The position numbers and the translations under genes were made by a program. From Certhia americana (taxonomy: Eukaryota; Chordata; Aves; Passeriformes; Certhiidae), in assembly GCA_018697195.1 (NCBI GenBank), contig CM031858.1, forward strand, positions 134,053,715-134,117,714: a stretch of 64,000 bases of DNA, given 5' to 3'. The notes under the pieces were generated by a model. The model saw only the letters and a list, made by a program, of their open reading frames with translations, was not told where the DNA came from and did no database searches. How positions within the stretch are numbered: position 1 is the first letter of the stretch; each line of letters begins with the position of its first letter. Of this stretch, positions 1-13,300 are shown in pieces.

Positions 1-2374
1 GTTACCCATGGACTACGCAGTGCAGGCAGTTTGAAAGAGCGTGATTCACAAAATAGATGTGACAAGTCTCTGCAGAGCATAAGAAGACTCAAAAAACCCT
101 GTTTGGTTGTTCTGCACTGAAATAATGCACAGGACTCCGGCACACAGTGTTGTCAATGAATGTAATCTGTGGTCTCAAGAGAACAGATAACCTAATAGGC
201 ACAGAACTTTGCAAAAATCACACCAGCTTAATATATATTAACCTTCTACAGGGTATTTCAAAATTACCTGACTGACTTGCAAGACAAATGTCTCTTCAAC
301 ATTGACATTTGGACTCACCAAGGCTTTTGACACTTGATAACATATTACTCTTAAAAGGCAAACGTATTGAACCAGACCTACACTGTTCTTGGCAAACTAT
401 GTTCTGTCTAGGCACTGCAGTTCTTGAGTGCAAAGAACAATGTGTGACAGGTACACCCCTGCCTTTCCAACCTGTTGTTTACACGTTTGTCATTTTACAT
501 GTTGTTTGCAAAACACGTTTCATCTCAGCAGGATGTTCTTTGTATTATTTTTCTGGCATAATACAAGCATAAAGATCATAGAGTGCTTTTCTGCAGTATA
601 TCCTCTTAAGTAACATCAGTAGATTGCAGCATCAACAGAGGTTCAGGACATTGTGCTCCACAGGCCACTCAAGTGCCAATAGTTCTGTACTAGTTTTGTC
701 CCATCTCTCCTGAAGATGGAATTATAAGGGAAACAAATCATGTTTCTTGAAATTAGAGTGTCTGAAACTAATTACACTGTCCTCCTCTAAGACACTCTGA
801 AAACTTTCAGTGGAGTACACAGTCAGCTGCAATAATATAATTTGAGCATAAAAATGAGTAACTACAGCTTGTTTCTAAGCTGATGGATCTGATGAATTAT
901 AAAGGTCACTCTCAGAGACAAAATGGTGGATTGGGATCAAAACAAATGAAGCAGATGGAATGTATGCATTTATAACAAAAAAACCCAAACCAAGTCAAAC
1001 AAAACCCCACCACTTGCCTTTAGTTTTTAAAACGGCTTGATATTTTTCCTATAGGTTTCTTTCTCAGCACTTCTTTCCTCTAAAAAGCATGTAGCCTTTT
1101 TTTTCTGCACTTTTGGTTTCTCTCCCTGGTAAAGCATTATGTAGTAATACTTTTTGCCAAGCTCTAAAACACCTTGTGATTTGCAGATCGCCTTGTGATC
1201 ATAAAGATGTGAAATTATTTTAATCAAAACAGAAATAGTCAGTACAGGTTCTCTGTCCAACCTCTTAGCTACTTGTGAGATATCTACATTGTGTTGCTTC
1301 ATGCTAGTCCATTAAAATCTCCTTTTGTTATCCAGAAAAATTATTACTTTATTTTTGTTTTGTGGTTTTCTCATAAACATTGGAGGGGAAAGTAAATATA
1401 TTTTTTAAAATAAGAACAGACAGCTTTCACATGTGATTAATATTAGCATTAAAGCAAAATAGTTACTTTTATAGATTTCCTTTATGCTCATTAAAGAAAG
1501 CTTAATACAGAAGAGAATGCCAACTGCCACACAAACAATCCAACTACATTGTTTAAGAAACTAAAATTGGTATCTCTATACATCTGAAAGCAGCCTATGT
1601 TTCCATTCCAAAAAAATTTTTCCTTTTTTTTTTCATTATGTTAAAATTTCCTGATTTTATTTTTAGAAACTGTTTTTGGGTTTTTGAAAGAGATGTAGTG
1701 AAATTAATTTCTTTCATCTCTTCAAATATGTATCCTTTGAAAATGTGCACAACTTTGAAATTATCTCCACAAGGATTGAGTTACTTAAAAGTAGAGTCCT
1801 CTTGGCAAAGACTGTTATGACGATGGGAACAGTGGAACCGCTATTCCCATGTAGGAATGCTGGAACTGTGTACCAGTAAATGAGTCCTATGTTGGGCATG
1901 CAAAACAAGGAGTTCTAGGAGAATCCTGTTTTGCTGATATAACTGCACTTGCACCAACAACTAGGGAATTCTTCCAGAACAGCTGTGTCAGTCAGCAAAG
2001 CTATTTTGGTATAAATCTGTACTGTGTACCTAGCTTAATATTTGGGGTGGAGTTGACCTTACAGTAGAAAATACCAAAAGAAGTGGGAGAATGGAAAAAC
2101 TTACTGTTACCATGTAAGCAGACAGAAAAGTGTAACTGCATCCTCTGCAACTCCTCAGTAGGGGATGCTCAGAAAATCCAAAATGTATGATTTAAATAAA
2201 GTAGAATGCAGAAAACTTATATCTAACTGCTAGACATAGAAATAATGTAGGAATTATTGTTGTATCGTGGAACTTTAAGAACAGTAGGTCACTGAAGGTC
2301 AATGCTACAGGGGATCTATTGCCCTGGGATGGTGTTCATGACAAAGGTCATGATGAGTCAGGGGCAAACTATTT
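1..2374. other. Likely intron of long RIMS2 isoforms, no gene seen
   Basis: AT-rich, no coding segment recognised. Holds an A/C-rich run at about 976-1015 and short T or A tracts. The open frames here are short and look like chance. It is called intron because the long isoforms must be transcribed through this region to reach the shared exons; I did not recognise any of their upstream exons. Confidence 0.55.
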
Positions 2375-2645
2375 AGCACAGCCTGTTGTGATAGGACAAG
2401 GGGGAATGGTTTTAAGCTGAAAGAGAGTAGATTTAGATAAGATGTAAGGAAAGGGATTTTTATAACAAGTGTGGTAAAACTCTGGAACAGGTAGATGTCT
2501 CAACCCTGGAGACATTCAAGGTCAGGCTGGATGGGGCTCTGAGCAACCTGGTGTAGTGGATGGTGCCCCTGCTCAGCACAAGAGCATCGGACTAGGTGAC
2601 TTTTAACTGTCCCTTTCAACCTAAACCATTCTATGATTCTTTGAT
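2375..2645 (+). mobile_element. CR1 LINE 3' fragment
   Basis: Shows the typical avian CR1 3' region: aacaggtagatg, ttcaaggtcaggctggatgg, gagcaacctggtgtag, and the terminal repeats ctatgattct. It is 5'-truncated with no intact ORF. Related sequence may begin a little upstream (about 2290). Confidence 0.85.
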
Positions 2646-5600
2646 AATGATCAAAATAATACTACTTCAAGAACAGAGAATTTTTGTAAGATGGGAATTA
2701 GTAAAAGCAGCCATTGCTTTGTGAAGGACCTTGTAGATTTCTGGAATCTGGCCTTTCAAAATCCTGGGCTGGAGCTGGCACATGGACGACTCTGTAGGGA
2801 ATGAGGACAGCCAGCACAGTCCTAACATTTAGCAAATTATAGGCAATAGCAGCTTGTTACTACATGTTACAAGTTTTACATAAACCCTGTTTTACACTAA
2901 CTGGGCCATCTTTTTAATGATCTTTTCAGTATATTGTTTTAGCTTTACACAAAGGGATAAAAAAAAAGGTTTAATTCAGTAATAATAGCAGTTGTATATT
3001 CCAGTGATACTTAATCTGGACAAATTACTGGAAATTGCTTGAATAATAACTCAGTTGGAGAATAACATTTCCTCCAACCAATACTGGTATTTATTTTTTC
3101 CTTTTGTGTTTTCCTAGAATTAGATAAATGCTGGATTTCCAAACTGGGTTAGTTTTTGAAGTGGGAGACAATTCAGTTAACCCTTTTTGAGGCCCTTGTC
3201 AAGTATTTCTCCTCCGTTGACATGTTGGCTGTCTCTGATTAGTGAAGACTGAGGGCATGAGAGGAGGTGAAAACTCAGTGAAATAAAACACAGTGTGGGA
3301 GGTGTGGGGGATTCTCCCTCCTGTAGTAAGAGGAAGCAATTTGCCCTTCTTGCAGTGACACACTGCACAAAGATTTCTTATAAGTGGGAAGTCATTCAGA
3401 GTTTGAATTACAATTTTAATATGTTATGCCTAATAGTTGATAGGTGTGGTGCAAGTTAAAGATAATTAAATGGCATAAAAAGCTCAGCAGCTGAATTCTT
3501 TTTTCTGAAGACAATCACGAATTAAATAAACCCCTTCTGTAGACAACAAAGGAAGTCTGTGGGCAATGCTTGGCAGAAGAGTTGAAAAAGAAAAGAGCAG
3601 TAACTACTTTCTAGTCCCATTCCCAGAATACCTTCCTTAATTGCAGGTTAAGGGAGTGTGCTCAAAAACTTAGGATCACCCTTCCATAGTGACTGCCCTG
3701 GAGAATCCTCTCCAAAATGTGCACAAAAACTTAAGAACTCTTTTATAGCAATGTATGCTTTTATCTTGTGTTCATAAGCTGAAGCAGGCTTTAGGAATTA
3801 ATCCATAATATAGGCAATAATAAAAAAATAATCACCATAAACATTATTGCATTCTTCACTCCAAGGAATTATGAACTCTGGGTTCAGTGCATAGAAGTAG
3901 AAATAGGAAGAGAAGAAATTTCATTTTTCCTTTTCTTTATTTTCTTGAAAAAGGTATGATTTCATGAAGGAATCACCAAATCATTATTTTTCTGAAGCAT
4001 CCCCATTTTAAGTCTAATAATTTGTGTTTGCTTGAAGCAAGCTTGCTGCAATACATACAGTTACAGCTGAAACATGGAAAAACACAGGGAATACATTAAT
4101 TTCCATATTATTTTTATTTAAATTAGCACACATGGGATATCTATATAAAAAGAGAAAGATACATTTATAAAATTCAGAATCCTATTATTGGCTGGCTGTA
4201 TTTAGAGTAGGTTGACACCAAATATCCAGTGCCACAAATTCATCTTTTAGGAATTTTCAACTAGTAAGCAATTGCTTCAACAGTTCTTTAGATGACCACC
4301 AAAATATTTTATAATAAATCCAGCTCTACAAATAGAATTTCCTTAGGACAGTACATACATTTATAGAAAATGTTTGACCTTGTTCTGTTTGACCTGGATT
4401 CCTACAACATAGTTTCTTTCAGCAAATTATGAAAATATTAAAGAAATAGCATACCTGTGAGTCTTTGGCTTTGTCTTAATATTTAGCATTGAGATGGGAA
4501 TTTGCATGCTGTTCCTTTAACAGGAATTTTGTTCACTTCTACCTGGTGACACAAATCAATGAGTATCAGTTAAAATTTAAACAATCAGCAAAACAACTGG
4601 GGGATGTTGCCAATACCAGGGTAGTAAACTTGTTTTCTGCAGTTCAAGATGTGTCTATATTGCCATCAATTAGATTATTTGTATAATGTAATCATTAGAA
4701 ACTGAGGACAACCTCCCCAAATATCATGAGAATTTATGGATTTCTCACCTCAGTTTTTTGTGTCTGTTTTAATTCTCCCTTTTAAAGATTTATATTAAAG
4801 AAAGAAAATTAGGACAGAAGCATATTGAGGAAACTTGGATGGTGGTGATCCAGTGTTTTGTCACAGATTTTTTGCATAGGTGCCTAATATCCCAATGTCT
4901 ATTTGGGGTAATTTGTAATTGACTACAGATTGTTGAGGTTTTACAGTGCTTTTCTTGGCATAGGCTGATTTTATTAATGACAGTAACAGGTTTTTTATAT
5001 ACTATGCAATATTAGCAAAAATGTCAATTTGTTTTAACAGCTGTGGCTGCCAGGTCTGATTCCCTGCTGAGGGGCTGAGAGATGCTGGGGCTCTGGCACT
5101 GCAGGGCAGCCACACCTGTGGGTGCAGCCAAATCCCCAGAGGCTGCAGATCACCAATAAAATACCTCATTAATGTCTTGTTTGGGCCAGTGTGCCGCCAG
5201 GGCCCTGTCTCACAGGGAGATTTACAGTTTCTGCTGAGGTCAGAGCTAAGCGGGAGGTGGTGGTTGTGCTCATTCTCTTGTTTGGGAAGGAAAACAGGCG
5301 TAGATTGCTTTAAAGCCTCCTGGCTTCTAAGCAGGTATTATTTCCTCAACACGAGATACTTCTAAGGAGAGTACTTATACAAGAATATTTATAAATGTGA
5401 GTGAAAGTAGATGAAACAGAAATTCCAAATCAATTTTTGAATATGTATTCTAGAGTTTATTTATAATTTTGTAAATATCTCCAAGTCACCAAACTGATGT
5501 TTTGCCTTTCTCTGCATTCTCAATGTCTTTTCAGTTTTATTCAGCTGTTTTTGTGAAAGTAACCTGTAGTTCATCTGAAATGTAATGAACATTAATTCAT

Positions 5601-7149
5601 TTTTATTATCCAACTTCTCAAAAGCAGTGATGAATTATTATTTAATGGACATTTACTTTTCTGCTATATCTTACACTCATAAAATTGTTGAAGGAAGTTA
5701 TTTTGTCTCCTCTAGTGTTTATAGATAGAAAATGCTATAGTTACCAAATCTTAAAAATATCTTTAGCAATTATTTCAACACATATAATTGGGTTTTGCCA
5801 ATTATATGATTTTGCATATTTGACATTTATCATTATTACTACCATTATACTTTATTTTAGAGTTGTTTGCTTTATAATGTTTTAGTAATGTCTTTTTAGA
5901 GTAAAGTGCAAACAGGCAAAGCTCACTCTACCACTTGAATATACTTTAATGGTATGTAATACAAAGGGTGATTTTAGGGGAAGAGGTACTGCAGGCTGAC
6001 CAGGTCTGTCTGTCTGTCTTGGCAGCTCACCTTCTTGTTAATCTGTAAAACTTCAGAGATATATTGGGAGATGACAAATTTGGGCATGTGGCCAGAGAAA
6101 CCTGATGTGCAATTAAGTACACATTCTGGAGCATGACCTGAATGAGACATCTTAAAAGATGTCAGAGCATAGATAAGCTGCTATGGGCATCTTTTATAGC
6201 TAGTAAAGAGAAAAAAAAAAAAAAAAAAATGTTCTTCTAAAATAAGTTCCTATGATGTTACATGAAACATGATTTATTAGATTATAGTTTCTAGAAATCA
6301 AGTTATTGGGCAAATTGTAAAAATAGCTGTAAAAACTCACTGCTTTGTGGGAATCTACAGATTGAGTGATGATGGTTCCATCCCTGAATGCTGAAGTTCT
6401 GACTGGTTTTCGTTCCTCAGAAAAGTATGTCAGCGATAGTTTCGGTTGATTTTAATGTCTTATTATTATCCTTTCCAATCATCGGCTCAAGGAAATACAC
6501 ATGAGGGGTGTGAAGTGTACTTCACTCCACACTTTCATCACGAAGAATTTCAGTTCACGTCAAACCATCATTCTGCCTGCAAAGTTTGTTAGATCAAACC
6601 CTAAACATCATTTACCATTATTTTGAGAGATTTCTTTTTTTTATCTGAAAGAAAACTGAATGCACCCCATGCCCTGTATTTACTATCATTACTGTTTAAA
6701 GAGCCAGTAAGGAAACAACAACCACGTGCAAGGTTTGACAGCACGTTGGCACTGTCATGAACTATACAGCAGTAAGTTACTGAGGCTGCAAAAGATTGCT
6801 ATAGTAGTTAGTACCTCTTTTTAATCATGTCCAATGTTTTAATTTCTCAGCGTTTTAAGGGGAAGGTTGCCAATTGCTGTACACTCAATTAATGTAACAT
6901 AACAAAAGGAAAAAAGGTAACATAAAATAGTGTTGAGGAAGATATGGAAGTAAGGCTAGATAAAACCCTTAAAATTATGTGTTGTAGCTATAAGCAAGCC
7001 CTCTAAGGAGTAAATTCAGAAAAGGTATACTCATGTTTGCTAAGGAGGCAGATGTGCTTTAGAGAAATACCGATTAAAGTGGAGGAGAGATGAAGGGTTT
7101 CCCTATGGCTTGCAGGACCAGTTCCTCAACAGATGCTGGGCCATTGAAA
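2646..7149. other. Likely RIMS2 intron, no gene seen
   Basis: AT-rich DNA without recognisable exons. Contains a GC-richer patch of unknown origin at about 5040-5310, a short TCTG repeat at about 6003-6020, and a run of 19 A at 6211-6229 that may be the tail of an old retroposed copy. Confidence 0.55.
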
Positions 7150-7345
7150 AAAGCAATGAGCACAAGCTTGCACACAGACGGCTCACGCTGAACATCAGGA
7201 AACATTTTTTCACTGTGAGGGTGAGTGAGCATTGATGAGTGAGGTTTCCCAGAGAGGCTGTGAGTCTCCATCCTTGGAGATACTTAATGCCGTCTGGCCG
7301 CAGTCAGGGCAGCTGGCTCTAGGGACGCTGCCCCATGACCCAGGG
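7150..7345 (+). mobile_element. CR1 LINE fragment abutting the CpG island
   Basis: Matches the CR1 3' region: gctgaacatcaggaaac, ttttttcactgtgagggtg, ttcccagagaggctgtg and ccatccttggagatac. The usual terminal ATTCTATG repeats are missing, so the 3' end is cut off or replaced where the CpG island begins. Confidence 0.8.
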
Positions 7346-7399
7346 AACTCTTCCCACCTCAGCCTTTCTCCGGTCCGCTGGTTCAGTCCCTTTTTTGCA

Positions 7400-8260
7400 G
7401 ACGCCACCCGAGAGCAGAGTCTCTGCAGGTGTGTGCTGCCGGCCAGGAGCGGGGGCAGCGCTGACCTTCGCTCCCATCTCCGCTCCGTGCCGAGCCGACG
7501 GAGCCGCCCCTCCTACGGCCTCCCCCCGCCTCCAGCATCCCTGGGAGCCCCCGGCCAGCCCCGGCGCGCCCCTCCCGCCTGCTGCCGCTCAGGGGCCGCT
7601 CGCCAGCGCAGCGGGAACCGGGCGGAGAACAGAGTCTGCGGGCGGTGCCTGCGGGACGTCCCGCCGCTACCGGCCGGCGCCGTGCCCCGGTCCTGCCTCC
7701 GGCGCGTTCGGTATTTACAGCCGCCGCGGCCGGGCCGTCCCGCCCGCGAGTCTCGCACGACGGCGCCGTCCCTCTCCGCCCGCCCCGGAGCCCCGCGCCG
7801 CCGGCTGACTGCTCGCCCCGCTGGTAGGCGGCTCCGTGCTGGCTGCGGCGGCCCGGCCCGCCGAGAGCAGCGGGGCAGAGCCGGGCACAGCGGGGCAGAG
7901 CCGAGCTCCGCGGCGCGCAGCCCGCCCAGCGCTCCCCGCCGCCCTCAGCCCCCGCCGCCAAGACGCCGCGCTTCTTGTACCGCGCCAAAGGCGGGTGCCG
8001 CTCGGCCAAGATGGGCCGGCAGACTGCGGCCAGCGGGCGCGCCATGCAGCGCTCCCAGAGCCGGAGCAGCCTCTCCGCCTCCTTCGAGGCACTGGCGGTC
8101 TACTTTCCCTGCATGAATTCCCTGGAAGAGGAGGACGGAGGTGAGGGAGCGGGGTACGGGGTACTGCGGGCCGCTGCAGGGCCGGGCCGGGCTCGGCGGT
8201 GGGCGCCCGCAGGGAAGGGCCGGGGGTCGGTGCTGGCCGGGGGAACGTGAGTGATGGAGA
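7400..8260 (+). promoter_or_regulatory. RIMS2: CpG island with internal promoter and 5'UTR of RIM2-gamma
   Basis: A sharply bounded GC-rich, CpG-dense block in AT-rich DNA; for example 7441-7500 holds about eight CpGs. It covers the first coding exon and the start of the next intron. Visible elements are GC boxes (GGGCGG) at 7620-7625 and 7640-7645, a perfect palindrome GGGACGTCCC at 7653-7662 with an ACGT core like CRE sites, and two direct copies of a 16-base sequence at 7868-7883 and 7888-7903. I see no clear TATA box, as is usual for CpG-island promoters. The transcription start cannot be fixed from sequence alone. Several long open frames here on both strands (for example 7232-8116 + and 7383-8045 -) reflect few stop codons in GC-rich DNA. 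Confidence 0.85.
8011..8140 (+). CDS. RIMS2: RIMS2 gamma-specific first coding exon
   Basis: This exon encodes 43 residues plus the first base of codon 44. ATG 8011 is chosen because the context (gccaagATGg) has A at -3 and G at +4, because the frame has a stop (TAG 7825-7827) upstream with no ATG between, and because the MGRQ start matches mammalian RIM2-gamma as I recall it. A second in-frame ATG at 8044 (MQRSQ) is a possible alternative start with a weaker context. The exon ends at donor GTGAGG (8141) in phase 1. It lies inside the CpG island, as expected for an exon with its own promoter. Confidence 0.93.
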
Positions 8261-10288
8261 GTGGCTTGGGCTGACAGAGAGACTGGTAGTACCGTGATTG
8301 TAGCTGGAGAGTGAGGTGTGATTTAACAGATGATGTTTATCGTCATATTGGGAATGAAGTTACTAGCTGAACTTTTAATTATGTTGGGGGGAGAAATAGA
8401 GGATAGAGGGTCTTTCCATTCGTTCCATTTTCTGCTCTTTCGTACGAAAACAAAACCACACTTCCTTGCAAGTGCTTTTCTGACAGTCTGCGCGCTTGCT
8501 CAGGTGTCCCTTCTCTGTCATTACAACATAATATGTGCAGAACACCAGAGTTGAGCAGTTAAATACTGGCCCCGAGTACCCTTTCCTTAGAGGCATCAGT
8601 GTAGATGGAAGGCTAACGTGAGAAATGCAGTGGATTTTCTGTGTAGCCTTAGCCCCAAAAAGATTTGCTATTTGGAATGTGCTAATGTACATACATAGTT
8701 AAGCATGGCATCAAACTCTATCCAGGATGGATCTTGTATTTCATGAGTTTGTTTTGAGTATACTGGTTTCATGAAGAAAATTAATTTGTTGTGCTTAAAT
8801 ATGTTAATATATAGAATGAACTGATGGGCTTTCCCTTGTTTTATCAGAGGTAATTCATGATTTTTAATTTTACTAAGATTAATGGAACAAATTGCACTTG
8901 CAATAGGTTTGAACACTATAAATCAGAGATATCAATGTCCAGTGCTGTTATGCAAACATGTATCAGCTGTGTGTGTACACGATTCATGATCTGTTTAAAA
9001 TATCTGCAGGTTCATTTATCACCTTCTACATTTCAGGCTGAGAGTTCAGTGGATAATGTGTATCCTCAGTCTTTGTGTGTTTTGATTTATTTTTTTTCAT
9101 GTGCAGCAGACTCTGAAGTTTTTTCTCCAAAGCATCTCTCATTTCTGATTGAATCCCAAGGCATGGTCCTTCACCTTTTCCCTGCTCTTACTCTGGGGCT
9201 GGCCAGGTTGCCCCTCTCAGTGGAAAAGAAGTGGCTGCCCCCTGGGGCAAGCTGTGCTGTCCTTCAGTACTCTCATCTGCTCCCTGCCTTGAACAATGAA
9301 GTGAACTGCAAAATATTGCCAGTAGACTGCAGGGTAGGCTTCAGATGGCATTTTTAATACTCTTGATGTGCTAATAAACACTATGGCTGAAAGCACACAC
9401 CGAAAATATCATAAATTATTGTAAACATGTTTAGGTATTCTGTAAAGATTATTTTTCTTTATCATTCCAGAAGCATTTTCTTTTCAGATGCTTTCAGATA
9501 AAAATCTTCCCTGATTTTTAGCTATAATAATTGCATTAATCCTGTGTGAAATCAGAGTATTGATTTTTTTTTGTTGTTGTTGTTAAACTTGGTTTTCTTT
9601 ACTTCTCTGCGAAGCATTTAACTTATTCCTTGGTGGAATCTGTGTTTGCTTAAAACTGTTCACTGGTTCATGGAAATCAGTAGAGAAATATCTGTAAATT
9701 TAAGGGTAATTGTAATGATTTATTTATTTTGTGCTGGCAAATGATTTAAACAGAAGTGTTAGAGGATTGTATACTGATTCACATGTCACATATTGTGTTG
9801 ATTTATGTTATCTGATCCTATTTAGATGTAGGCTACACTTGAAAATGCATTTCATTAATTCCTATTATTAAATAGAAATGTAATTGCTACGCAGTTTTAT
9901 GGATTTGAGTTTTGATACCTCAATTTAGACATACCAGGTTACAGAGGGAATGGCAGGGATGACAGCTAAGATCATTTCCCAAGTGTTCTCAGTGGGATTA
10001 GAAAAAATTGTGATGTGTTTTCTGGATGGCAAGTCACCTCTGCACTCAAATTGGAATTTGTTGCCTTATGAGTGTTTATGCAATTATATTAATATATTGT
10101 AATTAAAGTGGTTGTGGTACGTGCACTCCCATGTTTACACGCAAATGTTCTTTTACAGTTTAATCTGAAAAAGATGTCAAACCCACTTCATAAGTTAACT
10201 GTCCTCAAGATGTAGTCATCGCTGCATGTGGTGGGTAGCTTAAAAAAAAAAAAAAAAAGATAGCCTGTTACAAAGGTTTCTTTTTGCC

Positions 10289-10319
<31 letters not shown>

Positions 10320-13300
10320 ACACTCAGTTGTATTTTTAATACAAATAGAAAATCTGACCTGTTGAGGCACTTATTTGAGATATTGTCTTGAAGACTTTCA
10401 TTTATTAACTGCTGAAGTGAATATACTGGTCCAGTGATATATCTTTTGATATGAAAGAATATGACTTCTCTCAAGTTCAGAAGTAATTTAGTAGCAAATA
10501 ACTCGATACAACCGATGAATAACTTTTAAGCTATTTTTGAACATGATGATTAAGAAGATCCCTTTACATGTCAGCTGATTAAAGGAGACCTCTTAAGCCC
10601 TGGCATCCAAGATGTGAGGCGCTGAAGAAGTGGGCTGTGAAAACGCTGCTGTTTTCAGTTGGTAGCCATCAATTTGAATCATAGAATCATCAAGGTTGGA
10701 AGGAACATCAAGAACATCCAGTCCAGCTGTCCACCCAGCACTATCACTGTAATCCCTAAACCACCCAAAATCCTAAATCACCCAGAGCCAGATCCCTCTT
10801 CAACACCTCCATGGATGGTGACTCCACCATCTCCCTAGGCAACCTATTCCAATCCCTGACCACCCTAAGAGTGAATTTTTGTTTCTAGTATCTAATCTGA
10901 ATCTTCCCTGTCTCAGTTTAAGGCCATTTTCTCTAATCCTCTCACTGCAGGCATGGCAAAAGAGATTGAACCTCACCTTGATAGCCTCCTGTCAGGTGCA
11001 GGTAGAGGGTGATGAGGTCCTTCCTGAGCCTCCTCCAGGCTAAACAAGCCCAGCTCCCTCAGCTATTTCTCATAAGACATGCTTTTTAGAGCATTGTTGC
11101 TTTTCTCTGCATACCCTCCAGCACCTCAGTGTCCTTGGAGGACTCAAAACTGAACACAGTGCTCAAAGTGTGGCCTCACCAATGCAGAATACAGGGGAAT
11201 TTGTCATGGCTAGGCCTGAACTTGCCATGGTTGGCCAGGTTTGCAGTACAGGGAACTGCTATTTAAAACAGCATTTCTTACCTGCTGATCAGGTGAGATG
11301 AATCTTTCAAGTTTATGCACATGCATTATTTAGGAGTTCATTATTCCTAACCACATCTAGTAAAAGGTGTTAGAAAATAGTTCTTTGCATCATCAGTTTC
11401 TTTCTGGCGTGTCTGCAGGTATACACACAGGACTACCATGATACCAGAGAAAATTATTTATGTTGTCAAAGTATTGAGGACTTTAAAGAGGTGTCTTTTG
11501 CATTTTATTTTGTTAGATTCATTGATGATAAAATGTGTGGCCTGCATATTGAAGTGAGAATTGGTGTCAAATAACACTTCAAGCAGACTTAAATTCTGTG
11601 GAAATTGTTGAAGAGGTATGGGGACAGGGTACAAATCGGTATCTGTATGAATACTCTTGAAGGATTCCAAGCCTCATATTTCTTCTGAAATCTTGGCTTT
11701 TGCTGAAATTAAAAGAAATTTTGTGATTGTCAAAAGATAAGAGAATTTCCAATGTAAATGTGTGAGATCTCATTTTAGATGTCTCATGCACATGATGAAT
11801 TTACGAGTAGTGCACGAGTGTACTAAACTTTACTGTGAACAACTGAGTGAATGAATTCTTATGTACAAGAAGCTTACTGGAGAAGAAGTAGAGTTACCCA
11901 GCATGCAGAGAAAAGAAGAGAGACTCAGATCACATGATGTGATCACTAGAAAGCCTACGTCTGTTTTTATGAGTGGGACTGGTAGCTTGGTGCTTTCTCA
12001 GATTACACTGTGTATTGTTTACTGTAATAAATTTTCACTGTGGTTTCCTTTTTATACTCTTATTTACATTTGCTTCTGGTTTGCATTTACTCAGGTGTTG
12101 TTATAAACGGTTAAATAGCTCATTGCCAGGAGTGCAGCTGTGGAGCTCCTGGTCATGGCAAGGTCTGTATGCAGAACTATGCCCACCACAAGAGAGTATA
12201 TTTCAATTTAATATCTTCTTTTGCCAGAATTTTTGGGTGGTAATGAACTTATGAGGTTGAAGGGGAAAGCCAAATGCTTTGCAGGTGCTGAAGACAATTC
12301 AGGAGATAATTTATGATAATTTGAGACCTAAATTAATTCACAAAGAACTGGAAAGCATCTTGGTCTCCCAGTATGTTAGAAAAACAAAAGGCAAGTAAAA
12401 AAATGCCACAGAATGTTCTTCAGTCCAAGACAATCATGCCAAAAATAGCAAAAATTAGTTGTGTTAGCTGAGGAGAAGTTACATTGCAGTTTTCCATATT
12501 GATGTCTACTGAAAGAAGTATCTGAGTGTTGCTGCAGGAGTTCAGCAGGAATAGAAGCACATTGTACACTCCTGTCACCTGTCTGATAACTAGCTGGGAA
12601 ACTTGCTGGAGGGGTTGTTTGATCCCACATAGGTGTCAGTGGGAGTGCTGCCCCTGAGTGAAGGCTCAGGACTTGTTTAAAGGTACACTGAGCTCTCACT
12701 TGAGCGCTGGTAATAGCTTCAGTGGCATTTCTCACTGCTTAATCACTGCACATTGGTAGAGCTGGAATAAAACTCAGCAGTTCCTGGATTCTGTTCCTGT
12801 GGTTAGACCGCCAGATCACAGTGTCCCTCTGGAGGTCCCAGTAGACAATAACAAGCAGACAATAATTTGACCAGAAATAGAAAATGGGGGAAGTAGTAAC
12901 AATAAATTCATTAGCACAGTAATTACTAAAGTGAAGAGAATTCTCCACATGAAGTAGTTATCCTTTAAAATTACCATCTTAAAAAGAATAAAGTAATATA
13001 GGAGTACCAGGCTACGAAGAAAAATGAGAATAACTACATCATCTTGGGGGAATTGGCCTACATTTTGGCCTTGGTGGTAAAGATGACCTTGTTTATGTGG
13101 AATGTTCGTAAGCAGAGCCAAGGAAGGATATGAAAGAAGGGTATAATGCCCTGTGACAGGTTATCCACTGTAAGGGATGGAGCTTTAAATATCTTGGTTC
13201 GATTGATGCTAACATATCAGAGATTATCTGCTGCACATTGCATGTAATGGTGGGGTCACTCATCCTGGAGGATAAAAAGCAGCCTGAATATGTGATAATA

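Noticed and set aside
7232..8116. 294-codon + strand open frame, and minus-strand frames, across the CpG island
   Set aside because: The residues are Arg/Ala/Pro/Gly-rich as expected from GC-rich DNA, the frame differs from RIM2-gamma, and no family is recognised.
8857..9357. 166-codon open frame in the gamma intron
   Set aside because: No known domain, no convincing splice or promoter context, starts from a weak context in AT-rich DNA; best seen as chance.
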